The position numbers and the translations under genes are program-made. From assembly GCF_002237595.1 (NCBI RefSeq), contig NZ_CP022529.1:2852001-2916000 (forward strand): a stretch of DNA of 64,000 nucleotides, written 5' to 3'. This document shows positions 43,474 to 51,631 of the stretch, in pieces. The notes beneath the pieces are model-generated. The model made no database searches. It was not told the origin of the DNA and saw nothing but the letters and a program-made list of their open reading frames with translations. The stretch is from Labrenzia sp. VG12. Lineage in GTDB: Bacteria; Pseudomonadota; Alphaproteobacteria; Rhizobiales; Stappiaceae. How positions within the stretch are numbered: the first letter of the stretch is position 1; every line of letters starts with the position of its first letter.

Positions 43474-44598
43474 ATGGAAACACGCAAACTTGGCGTCGGC
43501 ATTGTCGGCGGCGGCTACATGGGCAAGGCCCATGCTGTCGCCATGCAGGCTGTCGGTGCGGTCTTCGATACGAAGCTGCGCCCCTCCCTGGAGATGGTCT
43601 GCACGACCACACCGGAAGGCGCCACTCGAAAGGCCGCGGAACTGGGCTTCAGGTCCTCCACGGCCGACTGGCAGGAACTTGTTCGCAATCCGGATGTGGA
43701 AGCCATCGTGATTGCTTCGCCTCAGTCAACCCATCTGAAAATTGCCACCGCCGCCTTTGAACTCGGCAAACCGGTCTTTTGCGAAAAACCGCTCGGCCGC
43801 GACCTCACCGACAGCCGGGCCATGACCCGTGCCGCAGAGGCTGCCGGCTGCATCAACATGGTCGGTTTCAACTATATCAGGACACCGGCTTCACAGCTCG
43901 CCCGGGAGATCATCGAGGCCGGTGAGATCGGCGAGATCAGCTATATACGCGGCGAACACACGGAAGATTTCTTTGCAGATCCGTTGATTCCCGCGACCTG
44001 GCGCACACAGGGCCGCGCCAACGGCACGATGGGGGATCTCTCACCGCATATCATCAATGCCTCCCAGGCTCTGGCCGGCCCGATGGAGCGGGTGCTTGCG
44101 GAAATTGAAACGGTCGTGAAAGAACGCCCGGATGCCAACGGACAGATGCAGACCGTCACCAATGACGATCACGCCCAGATCATGTGCCGCTTCCAGTCCG
44201 GCGCGCTCGGCTCCTTCTATGTCAGCCGCACAGCGTTTGGCCGAAAGATGGGCTATGCCTACGAAATATTCGGCACCAAGGGCGCCATCCGCTTCGACCA
44301 GGAAGACCAGAACGCGCTCTGGCTCTACGAAGGCGGACAGCCCGTAGCGCGCGAAGGCTTCAAGAAAATCCTGACCGGCCCACACCATCCGGATTACGTC
44401 AATTTCTGCCTCGGACCTGGCCATGGCACCGGCTACCAGGACCAGATCATCATCGAAGCCAAGGATTTCCTGACGGCGATCGAGACGGGCGAAAATCTCT
44501 GGCCGACCTTTGCGGACGGCCTTTATGTCAACCAGGTCGTCGAGGCGGCCTGGCAATCCAACGACAGCAAGAGCTGGATCGACCTGCAAAACGTCTAG
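43474..44598 (+). CDS. Gfo/Idh/MocA dehydrogenase, probable inositol 2-dehydrogenase-like (IolG family)
   Basis: 374 residues from the ATG at 43474. The frame is open to 43423, but that would place the operator inside the coding region; an ATG at 43459 is a second option, and neither has a strong ribosome site. The NAD(P) fold starts GVGIVGGGYMGKAHA; the family catalytic motif is FCEKPLGRDL, followed by MGDLSPHIINASQALAG. Oxidises a cyclitol hydroxyl to the keto form. Followed by the IolE-like gene and a second dehydrogenase. Exact cyclitol (myo, scyllo, chiro) not readable. Confidence 0.88.
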   Translation: METRKLGVGIVGGGYMGKAHAVAMQAVGAVFDTKLRPSLEMVCTTTPEGATRKAAELGFRSSTADWQELVRNPDVEAIVIASPQSTHLKIATAAFELGKPVFCEKPLGRDLTDSRAMTRAAEAAGCINMVGFNYIRTPASQLAREIIEAGEIGEISYIRGEHTEDFFADPLIPATWRTQGRANGTMGDLSPHIINASQALAGPMERVLAEIETVVKERPDANGQMQTVTNDDHAQIMCRFQSGALGSFYVSRTAFGRKMGYAYEIFGTKGAIRFDQEDQNALWLYEGGQPVAREGFKKILTGPHHPDYVNFCLGPGHGTGYQDQIIIEAKDFLTAIETGENLWPTFADGLYVNQVVEAAWQSNDSKSWIDLQNV

Positions 44599-44634
44599 AC
44601 GGCCCACCGTCCGGACCTTCTTTGGAAAACGAAC

Positions 44635-45537
44635 ATGACCATCAAGATTGGCAACGCGCCCTGCTCCTGGGGCGTCGAATTTGCGGACGACCCGCGCAAC
44701 CCCGCCTGGCAGACCGTGCTCGACCAATGCCGGGACGCCGGCTATCGCGGCATCGAGCTGGGCCCGGTCGGCTTCATGCCGGAAGACCCGTCTGAGCTTG
44801 GCGATGCCCTGGCTGCACGCAGCCTGGAACTGATCGGCGGCGTTGTCTTCCGCCCGTTTCACGATCCGGCCAAGTGGGACGACGTCAAGGACGGTGCCGT
44901 GCGCACCTGCGCCGCGCTCAAGGCCCATGGTGCAGAACACCTGGTACTGATCGATTCCATCTCGCCGCGGCGCGCGCCCACCGCCGGGCGTCCGGAGGAA
45001 GCGGAAAAGATGAGCGAGGCGGAATGGACCGTCTTCCGGGACCGGATCCGCGACATTGCGAAGATGGCACGGGACGACTATGGCCTGACAGCTGCCATCC
45101 ATCCTCATGCCGCCGGTTTCATGGATTTTGAGGACGAGGTCGAGCGGTTGCTGGCCGAGGTCGACGAGAGCATCCTCAAGATCTGCCTCGACACCGGTCA
45201 CAGCCTTTACGCGGGCTTTGACCCGGTCGCCTTCATGGACCGGCATATGGACCGGATTTCCTACATGCATTTCAAGGATATCAACCCGCAAGTCCGCGCC
45301 AGTGTCGTTGCCAACCGCACTGATTTCTACAAAGCCTGCGGTGACGGCATCTTCTGCAATCTCGGCAGGGGCGCCGTGGACTTTCCGGCCGTGAAAGCCC
45401 GGCTTGAGACCGCAGGCTTTTCCGGCTGGTGTACGGTGGAACAGGATTGCGATCCGGAAATGGCGCAGTCCCCGCTCGACGACGCCAGGGAAAACCGTTC
45501 CTATCTGCACTCCATCGGCTTTGAGGCATCAGCATGA
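44635..45537 (+). CDS. iolE: IolE/MocC-type sugar isomerase-dehydratase (TIM barrel)
   Basis: 300 residues, xylose-isomerase-like TIM barrel. The opening IGNAPCSWGVEFADDPRNPAW and GYRGIELGPVGFMPEDPSELG are typical of inosose dehydratase and rhizopine MocC proteins. Metal-site segments: AIHPHAAGFM, KICLDTGHSLYAGFDP, ISYMHFKDINP and GWCTVEQD. Most likely dehydrates 2-keto-myo-inositol, the product of the upstream dehydrogenase, to the diketone opened by IolD. IolI-type isomerase activity is the alternative. Overlaps the next start (ATGA). Confidence 0.85.
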   Translation: MTIKIGNAPCSWGVEFADDPRNPAWQTVLDQCRDAGYRGIELGPVGFMPEDPSELGDALAARSLELIGGVVFRPFHDPAKWDDVKDGAVRTCAALKAHGAEHLVLIDSISPRRAPTAGRPEEAEKMSEAEWTVFRDRIRDIAKMARDDYGLTAAIHPHAAGFMDFEDEVERLLAEVDESILKICLDTGHSLYAGFDPVAFMDRHMDRISYMHFKDINPQVRASVVANRTDFYKACGDGIFCNLGRGAVDFPAVKARLETAGFSGWCTVEQDCDPEMAQSPLDDARENRSYLHSIGFEASA

Positions 45538-46673
45538 GCAAATTGAACTGGGGCATGATCGGTGGCGGGCGCGGCTCGCAGATCGGCCCGACCCATCGCA
45601 TCAGCGCCGGGCTGGACGGCCACTTCCGCCTCGCCGCCGGCGCTCTCGACGCCGACGCGGAACGGGGCAAGGACTATGCGATCGAACTGGGCATTGCCCC
45701 GGATCGCGCCTATGGCAACTGGCAGGACATGCTGGCGGGTGAACGGGATCGCGACGACAGGCTGGACCTGGTGACAGTCGCGACCCCCAACGCCACGCAT
45801 TATGAAATCACCCGGGCTTTTCTGGAGGCCGGCTTCGACGTCCTGTGCGAAAAACCGCTGACCATGACGGCCGCCGAGGCGGAAGAGATCGTCGCGATCA
45901 TGCGCGATACCGGCAAGGTCTGTGCAGTCAATTACGGCTACAGCGGCTACCCGCTGGTCCGCCAGATGCGTGCCATGATCACTGGCGGCGAGCTTGGCAA
46001 GATCAGGTTGATCAAGGCGGAGTTCGCCCACGGCTTTCATGCCGATGCCGAAGAAGCCGACAACCCCCGCGTTCGCTGGCGCTACGACCCGGCGCAGGCC
46101 GGTACGTCCGCGGTGTTCGCAGATGCCGGCATCCATGCCTTCCACATGGCCTGTTTTGTGTCCGGGCAGGCACCTGCAGAGCTGTCCGCGCATTTCGCCT
46201 CGCTCGTGGGTGACCGGCAGCTGGAAGACGATGCGATGATCAACATCCGCCTGTCGGACGGCGCCCTGTGCCGTCTGTGGACAAGCGCGATTGCTGTTGG
46301 ACGCATGCACGGCCTGACCTTGCAGGTCTTTGGCGAGAAGGGCGGCCTCTCCTGGCAGCAGCAGCATCCGGAGCAGCTGCTCTGGACACCGCTGAACGGC
46401 CGCACGCAGACGCTGGAACGCGGCGACGGCGACCTGTCGCCCGCCGCGGCCCGCGCCTCCCGCATACCGATCGGTCACGCCGAAGGCATGCCGGTGGCCT
46501 TTGCCAATATCTATCATGATCTTGCCGATGTTCTGAGGGCGCGCAAGGCGGGCACGGCTCCGGATCCTCTCGCACTCGACTTCCCGACTGCGGAAGATGG
46601 TCTCTGGTCGATGCGTGCAATTGAGGCAGCGGCCAGTTCGGCCAAATCGGACGGTCGCTGGACCACCCTCTAG
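45534..46673 (+). CDS. Second Gfo/Idh/MocA dehydrogenase of the inositol cluster
   Basis: 379 residues. GMIGGGRGSQIGPTHRIS is the NAD(P)-binding start, CEKPLTMTAAEAEEIV the catalytic EKP motif, and GTSAVFADAGIHAFHMACFVSG the metal-free His-containing segment. It shares only the family pattern with the first dehydrogenase, so it is not a recent duplicate. Coupled to iolE by an ATGA overlap. A second oxidoreductase would allow entry of another isomer (scyllo- or D-chiro-inositol) or of a related sugar. It ends 25 bases before the convergent LacI gene stop. Confidence 0.88.
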   Translation: MSKLNWGMIGGGRGSQIGPTHRISAGLDGHFRLAAGALDADAERGKDYAIELGIAPDRAYGNWQDMLAGERDRDDRLDLVTVATPNATHYEITRAFLEAGFDVLCEKPLTMTAAEAEEIVAIMRDTGKVCAVNYGYSGYPLVRQMRAMITGGELGKIRLIKAEFAHGFHADAEEADNPRVRWRYDPAQAGTSAVFADAGIHAFHMACFVSGQAPAELSAHFASLVGDRQLEDDAMINIRLSDGALCRLWTSAIAVGRMHGLTLQVFGEKGGLSWQQQHPEQLLWTPLNGRTQTLERGDGDLSPAAARASRIPIGHAEGMPVAFANIYHDLADVLRARKAGTAPDPLALDFPTAEDGLWSMRAIEAAASSAKSDGRWTTL

Positions 46674-46698
46674 CACCCAATCCTCAAGTCAAAATTCT

Positions 46699-47700
46699 TC
46701 AATCGGTGGCCGGGCGCAAGGATCCGCGCTCGACCACCGAACAGGGAAACAGCCGGATTTCAGGGCTGCGGGACGGGTTCTCCACCATACCCACTACCAG
46801 CTCGACCGCGCTCATGATGATGTCCCGGATCGGCTGTCTTATGGTCGTCAGGGCATAGGCATCCCATCCCGCCATCGCGATGTCGTTAAAGCCGAGAAAG
46901 CCGATATCCTCCGGGATGCGTTTGCCGGCGGCACGCGCGGCATCCATTGCCCCCATGCAGATCAGATCATCGCCGCAGAAGATCGCCTCGACATCGTCCT
47001 CCGCCAGCACGGTTGCCATGGCCTCCCGTCCGGCCCGGTAGGTGTAATTCTCTGCATAGCGAATGGACGTGACATCAAGACCGAGCTGGGACGACCGGCG
47101 CTCAAATCCGGTGCCCCTGTCCTGGGTCGATGTCGCGGTTTCCGGACCTCCCAGAAGAGCCACCTTGCGGTATCCGCGCCCATGAAAGGTCTCGGCCGCC
47201 ATGGCGCCGCAATTCTCGTTGTCGATCCCGACCACATGGACCTGCGCATTTGCCTGATACTTGCCGAACGTATGAATCACGGGGATGCCTGCGGTCTGGA
47301 AAGCGCCGGCAAAGCTGGTCGGCAAGGTCGAGGTCGCTACAATCACGCCATCGACATTGTACTGCCGCAGCAACTCGACAAACTCCTTGGGCGACGTCTC
47401 GTCCGACAGGTTGACCAGAAGCGGCCGCAGCCCCCGTTCCTGCAGCTCGCTGGTGAAGAGGTCGAACACATCCAGAAAGGCCGGGTTCTGGAAGTTGTTG
47501 GCGACAAGTCCGATCAGCTTGGTGCGGTTGGTGGCCAGGCTGCGGGCGATCAGCGACGGTCGGTATCCAAGCGCCTTGGCGGCCTTCTCCACCTTCTCCC
47601 GGGTGCGCGCGGAGACGCTCGCCCCATCTGTGAAGGTTCTCGACACGGCCGACCGGGACACACCCGCAAGTTCCGCAACTTCCTTTAACGTGACAGCCAA
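46699..47700 (-). CDS. LacI-family regulator, probable inositol regulator
   Basis: 333 residues, starting at a TTG at 47700 (GGA nine bases upstream), which gives MAVTLKEVAELAGVSRSAVSRTF, the exact LacI helix-turn-helix start. The frame is open to 48351, but that part lies inside the opposite binding-protein gene. No ATG is in frame nearby. The helix-turn-helix ends RPSLIARSLATNRTKLIGLV, followed by a periplasmic-binding-protein-like sensor domain to LTTIRQPIRDIIMSAVELV. A perfect palindrome lies in its divergent promoter region and a close copy lies between the two iol operons, so it probably represses uptake and catabolism until the inducer is present. Confidence 0.9.
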   Translation of the reverse strand: MAVTLKEVAELAGVSRSAVSRTFTDGASVSARTREKVEKAAKALGYRPSLIARSLATNRTKLIGLVANNFQNPAFLDVFDLFTSELQERGLRPLLVNLSDETSPKEFVELLRQYNVDGVIVATSTLPTSFAGAFQTAGIPVIHTFGKYQANAQVHVVGIDNENCGAMAAETFHGRGYRKVALLGGPETATSTQDRGTGFERRSSQLGLDVTSIRYAENYTYRAGREAMATVLAEDDVEAIFCGDDLICMGAMDAARAAGKRIPEDIGFLGFNDIAMAGWDAYALTTIRQPIRDIIMSAVELVVGMVENPSRSPEIRLFPCSVVERGSLRPATD

Positions 47701-47767
47701 GTTTTCATTCCAGCCACTGACTTCCTTTCGCCCGAAACTACACGAACGTCTTTTGACGTCAAATTTT

Positions 47768-47783
47768 TTGCAACCGGTTGCAA
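47768..47783. promoter_or_regulatory. Perfect 16-bp LacI-type operator
   Basis: TTGCAACCGGTTGCAA is fully self-complementary, with the central CG typical of LacI/GalR sites. It sits between the regulator start (47700) and the binding-protein start (47872), so it can control both. Its half-site TTGCAA matches the operator at 43437-43458. A smaller ACGTC/GACGT repeat lies just beside it (about 47746-47759). Confidence 0.85.
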
Positions 47784-47871
47784 TTAACGCGACGTTGTGT
47801 TTGTCTGGAGGAAGGCACGGCTCACCGGCAGGATACGCCGGATCAGGTGCCAGGTTATTTGGGAGGAATTC

Positions 47872-48813
47872 ATGAAGAAGACACTTATCGCGATGGCGGC
47901 AGCAGCCGTTGCGTTCACCGGCCTGACGGCTCCTGCGCTTGCGGACGGCGAGCGTTTCGTCCTTGTCAGCCACGCACCGGACAGCGACAGCTGGTGGAAC
48001 ACCATCAAGAACGGTCTGGCGCTTGCCGGCGAACAGGTTGGCGCCGAAGTCGAGTATCGCAACCCGCCGACCGGCGACATTGCCGACATGGCCCGCATCA
48101 TCGAACAGACCGCCGCCTCCAATCCGGACGGCATCATCACCACCCTGGCCGATCCGGACGTCCTCTCCGGCCCGATCCAGAACGCCGTTGCCAAGGGCAT
48201 CCCGGTGATCATCATCAATTCCGGCACCCCGGAACAGGCCGCCGATGTCGGCGCGCTGATGTATGTGGGTCAACCGGAATATGACGCAGGCCTTGCCGCC
48301 GGTCAGCGCGCCAAGCGCGACGGCGTCGGCTCCTTCCTGTGTGTGAACCACGTCGTCTCCAACCCGGTGGTTGGCGAGCGCTGCCGCGGATTTGCCGACG
48401 GTCTCGGCGTTGAACTCGGCGACAGCATGATCGACAGCGGCCAGGATCCGGCAGAAATCAAGAACAAGGTGAAAGCCTATCTGGCCGCAAATCCGGACAC
48501 GGAAGCCGTCCTGACACTCGGCCCGACCTCTGCGGACCCGACCATCGGTGCGCTCCAGGAAATCGGCAAGGCCGGCGACATCTATTTCGGCACCTTTGAT
48601 CTCGGCACCGAGATCGTGAAAGGCATCAAGGACGGCACCATCCAGTGGGGCATCGACCAGCAGCCGTTCCTGCAGGCCTACCTGCCGGTGATCGTTCTGG
48701 CCAACTACCAGCGCTTCGGTGTGCTGCCGGGCAACAACATCAACTCCGGACCGGGCTTCATCACCAAAGACGCCCTGGCCAAGGTTGAGGAATACGCGGG
48801 CGAATACCGCTAA
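47872..48813 (+). CDS. Sugar/cyclitol ABC transporter substrate-binding protein (RbsB type)
   Basis: 313 residues from the ATG at 47872 (GGGAGGAA at good spacing); the open frame to 47797 is disregarded. The signal peptide ends near APALA-DGERFVL. Type I periplasmic binding fold: FVLVSHAPDSDSWWNTIKNG, DGIITTLADPDVLSGPI, GIPVIIINSG, and near the end TIQWGIDQQPFLQAYLPV. Head of the transporter operon beside the inositol regulator, so an inositol ligand is likely; ribose or fructose-type sugars are possible for the family. Confidence 0.92.
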   Translation: MKKTLIAMAAAAVAFTGLTAPALADGERFVLVSHAPDSDSWWNTIKNGLALAGEQVGAEVEYRNPPTGDIADMARIIEQTAASNPDGIITTLADPDVLSGPIQNAVAKGIPVIIINSGTPEQAADVGALMYVGQPEYDAGLAAGQRAKRDGVGSFLCVNHVVSNPVVGERCRGFADGLGVELGDSMIDSGQDPAEIKNKVKAYLAANPDTEAVLTLGPTSADPTIGALQEIGKAGDIYFGTFDLGTEIVKGIKDGTIQWGIDQQPFLQAYLPVIVLANYQRFGVLPGNNINSGPGFITKDALAKVEEYAGEYR

Positions 48814-48849
48814 TTCCGGACCAACCGGTCATATCTCCCCTCGAACCTT

Positions 48850-48879
48850 GGAGAGGCGGCTCGCTGCCTCTCCTTTTTT
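48850..48879 (+). terminator. Intrinsic terminator after the binding-protein gene (intra-operon attenuator)
   Basis: GGAGAGGC (48850-48857) pairs with GCCTCTCC (48866-48873) and is followed by six T residues. The permease gene starts 120 bases later with no obvious strong promoter between, so partial read-through would give more binding protein than permease. The rest of the 187-base gap shows no gene. Confidence 0.8.
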
Positions 48880-49000
48880 GAAACGACCCGCGCTCCCTTG
48901 GGCAGATGCCCGGGGTCGAGCGCCTTCATCCGGAAACACGATCAGCGGCCGGGCCGCAGCAATCAAGGCGGCCGGCTGACCGGACCGCAGGAGGAACCTC

Positions 49001-50143
49001 ATGTCTGAAACACAGACGCCATCAGCGCCAGATCCGGCCGCGCCCGAAAAGGACGAACGTGTCCGCGAGATGTCGGCGCTCCGCAAGGCGTTGATCCGAC
49101 CCGAACTCGGTGCCATCTGCGGCACCATCCTGGTCTTCATGTTCTTCGTCGCCATCGCCCGCGACAGCGGCATGTTCGCCCCCGAAGGCATCATCAACTG
49201 GGGCACCGTCGCCGCCCAGTTCGCCATCATCGCCGTCGGCGCCTGCCTTCTGATGATCGCCGGCGAGTTCGACCTCTCCGTCGGCTCCATGATCGGCTTC
49301 TCCGGCATCGTCATTGCCCTCATCTCCGTGCAATGGGGATATCCCGTCTGGTTCGCCATCGTCGTCGCCTTCCTCCTGGCACTCACCATCGGCGCCCTCA
49401 ACGGTTACCTCGTCATCAAGACCGGCCTGCCCTCCTTCATCGTCACCCTCGCCTTTCTCTACATCCTGCGCGGCCTGACCATCTTCACCGCGATTGCCAC
49501 CACCCGCAAAACCATCATCGGTGGCGTCAAGGATGCTGCCGAGGGCGACCCCATCGCCTGGCTCTTCGGTGGCAAGGTCTTCAACGGCCTCTTTGTCTGG
49601 CTCGCCGATCTGGGCGTCGTCGGCAAGTTCGTGGCCGGACCCAAGGCCGGTCAGCCCGTGGTCGAGGGCATTCCCATGCTCATGATCTGGGCCATCATCC
49701 TGATCATCTTCGGCCACTTCCTCCTGACCCGCACCCGCTTCGGCAACTGGATCTTCGCCTCCGGCGGCGATGCCCAGGCCGCCCGCTATGTCGGTGTTCC
49801 GGTCAACCGGGTGAAGGTTCTGATGTTCATGTTCTCCGCCTTCTGCGCCACCGTCTTTGCAACCTGCCAGGTGATGGAGTTCGGCTCGGCGGCGGCCGAC
49901 CGCGGTCTTCTGAAGGAGTTCGAGGCGATCATCTCCGTGGTCATCGGCGGGGCGCTTCTGACCGGAGGCTACGGCTCGGTCATCGGCGCCGCCCTCGGCG
50001 CGCTCGTCTTCGGCGTCGTCCAGCAGGGCCTGTTCTTTGCCGGGGTGGAAAGCTCGCTCTTCCGCGTCTTCCTCGGTGTGATCCTGCTGCTCGCCGTGAT
50101 CCTCAACACCTACATTCGCCGCATGATCACGGGAGAACGCTGA
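49001..50143 (+). CDS. Sugar/cyclitol ABC transporter permease (RbsC/FrcC type)
   Basis: 380 residues with a charged cytoplasmic N-terminus of about 38 residues and some nine to ten spans. Family motifs: GEFDLSVGSMIGFSGIVIAL, VIKTGLPSFIVTLAFLYILRGLTI, ASGGDAQAARYVGVPVNRVKV and LLTGGYGSVIGAALGALVFGVV. It is longer than RbsC because of an insertion near 165-215, as in FrcC-type permeases. A single permease gene suggests a homodimer. The ATPase gene begins 1 base after the stop. Confidence 0.93.
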   Translation: MSETQTPSAPDPAAPEKDERVREMSALRKALIRPELGAICGTILVFMFFVAIARDSGMFAPEGIINWGTVAAQFAIIAVGACLLMIAGEFDLSVGSMIGFSGIVIALISVQWGYPVWFAIVVAFLLALTIGALNGYLVIKTGLPSFIVTLAFLYILRGLTIFTAIATTRKTIIGGVKDAAEGDPIAWLFGGKVFNGLFVWLADLGVVGKFVAGPKAGQPVVEGIPMLMIWAIILIIFGHFLLTRTRFGNWIFASGGDAQAARYVGVPVNRVKVLMFMFSAFCATVFATCQVMEFGSAAADRGLLKEFEAIISVVIGGALLTGGYGSVIGAALGALVFGVVQQGLFFAGVESSLFRVFLGVILLLAVILNTYIRRMITGER

Positions 50144-50144
50144 C

Positions 50145-50924
50145 ATGTCCGATGCATTGATCGAACTCGTCGATATCGAGAAGCATTTCGGCCCGGTGAT
50201 CGCGCTCAACGGCGTCACCGTGTCCGTCAAGCCCGGGGAATGCCACTGCCTTCTGGGCGACAACGGCGCCGGCAAGTCCACCTTCATCAAGACCATGTCC
50301 GGCGTTCACAAGCCGACGAAAGGCAAGATCCTGATCGAGGGCAAGGAGGTCAACTTCTCCAGCCCGCGCGATGCCATGAATGCCGGCATTGCCACCGTCT
50401 ATCAGGATCTGGCCATGATCCCGCTGATGTCGGTGACGCGGAACTTCTGGATGGGGCGCGAGCCGCAGAAGAGCTTCGGTCCGTTCAAGTTCTTCGACTT
50501 TGCCAAGGCCAACGAGGTCACCATGAGCGAGATGGCGAAGATGGGCATTCATCTGCGTTCGCCCGACCAGGCGGTCGGCACGCTGTCGGGCGGGGAGCGC
50601 CAGACGGTGGCCATTTCCCGCGCGGTCTATTTCGGGGCCAAGGTGCTGATCCTCGACGAGCCGACCTCTGCCCTTGGCGTCCGCCAGACCTCAAACGTCC
50701 TGGCGACCGTCGACAAGGTGCGCAAGAAGGGCATCGGTGTGGTCTTCATCACCCACAATGTCCGCCATGCCATGGCTGTCGGCGACCGCTTCACCGTGCT
50801 AAACCGCGGCAAGACCCTCGGCACCGCAACACGCGGCGAGATCAAGGCAGAGGAACTCCAGGACCTCATGGCCGGCGGACAGGAACTCGCAGAACTCGAA
50901 GGCTCCCTCGGCGGGACAATCTGA
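50145..50924 (+). CDS. Sugar/cyclitol ABC transporter ATPase, single domain (FrcA type)
   Basis: 259 residues, so only one nucleotide-binding domain, whereas RbsA/MglA have two fused. Walker A GDNGAGKST, Q-loop VYQDLAMIPL, signature LSGGERQT, Walker B VLILDEPTSAL, H-loop FITHN. The H-loop ends in HN rather than the usual HD; the His is kept. This half-size form is known from the fructose importer FrcA of rhizobia. Last gene of the transporter operon; it converges with the HAD gene. Confidence 0.93.
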   Translation: MSDALIELVDIEKHFGPVIALNGVTVSVKPGECHCLLGDNGAGKSTFIKTMSGVHKPTKGKILIEGKEVNFSSPRDAMNAGIATVYQDLAMIPLMSVTRNFWMGREPQKSFGPFKFFDFAKANEVTMSEMAKMGIHLRSPDQAVGTLSGGERQTVAISRAVYFGAKVLILDEPTSALGVRQTSNVLATVDKVRKKGIGVVFITHNVRHAMAVGDRFTVLNRGKTLGTATRGEIKAEELQDLMAGGQELAELEGSLGGTI

Positions 50925-50962
50925 CGGGAAAGTCTGATCCGGGCCCAAAGGCCCCGCGCAGG

Positions 50963-51622
50963 TCAAGAGATCAAGCGCGGGGCAATCAGCGCATTCACAT
51001 CAATCACATCCATTCCCGCACGTCCGGCTGCTTCCAGTCCCTGACGACTGTCCTCAAAGACCAGACAAGACCCTGCGGGTGTCTTCAGACGGTCAGCCGC
51101 CTCCAGGAAGAGATCCGGCGCGGGTTTGGCGTGGGCTACATCCTCGATCGTCACCACACAGTCAAACAGAGGCAACAGGCCTGCCGCTTCCAGCGAGGGC
51201 ACAACGATTGCCTTCGGACCACCTGAGGCAACAGCCATCGGTTTCTGCCCGGCATGCGCCCGTGCAACGGCGGCGACTTCAACAATCTCCTGCACCTCTT
51301 CGATCTGCGCTAGAACGGCCTGCCGCATGGCCCGCACAACACCCGCCCGATCCAGCTTGACGTTAAACTCCGCCTCGAATTCATCCAGCAGAACACGTTC
51401 CGACATGCCGGCGCGGTGGTGATACCAGTCCGGGTCCATCTCCTGACCGACCGTGCGAAACGCCATCTGCCATCCCGCCGCATAGAGCTCGGGGGTGCGC
51501 AGCAGGGTTCCGTCGCAGTCAAAGATGAGGGCGCGTGCAGCGCCAACGCGGGTGTCCAGGTCGTGCACGTGGCAGTCTTTCAGTTGGGTGGCGGCAAATG
51601 CGCGCTTGCGAAAAGGCCTCAA
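50963..51622 (-). CDS. HAD-family phosphatase (beta-phosphoglucomutase-like)
   Basis: Up to 219 residues. Motif I ALIFDCDGTLLRTPELYAAG, cap domain, motif II AVASGG, motif III KPAPDLFLEAA and motif IV LVFEDSRQGLEAA are all present. The start is unclear: a TTG at 51622 gives the longest frame but has no ribosome site, and a GTG at 51568 gives MHDLDTRVGAARALIFDCDG. It lies 9 bases after the LacI stop and is the last gene of the 11-gene operon. It may dephosphorylate a sugar phosphate of the pathway or a toxic by-product. Confidence 0.88.
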   Translation of the reverse strand: MRPFRKRAFAATQLKDCHVHDLDTRVGAARALIFDCDGTLLRTPELYAAGWQMAFRTVGQEMDPDWYHHRAGMSERVLLDEFEAEFNVKLDRAGVVRAMRQAVLAQIEEVQEIVEVAAVARAHAGQKPMAVASGGPKAIVVPSLEAAGLLPLFDCVVTIEDVAHAKPAPDLFLEAADRLKTPAGSCLVFEDSRQGLEAAGRAGMDVIDVNALIAPRLIS

Positions 51623-51631
51623 GATTTTTGC

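Noticed and set aside
47701..48351. N-terminal extension of the inositol LacI gene by over 200 codons
   Set aside because: It would overlap the divergent binding-protein gene and the operator; the helix-turn-helix begins right at the TTG at 47700.
49022..50296. 424-codon minus frame opposite the sugar permease
   Set aside because: Asp/Gly/His-rich antisense translation of a membrane protein gene; no motif.
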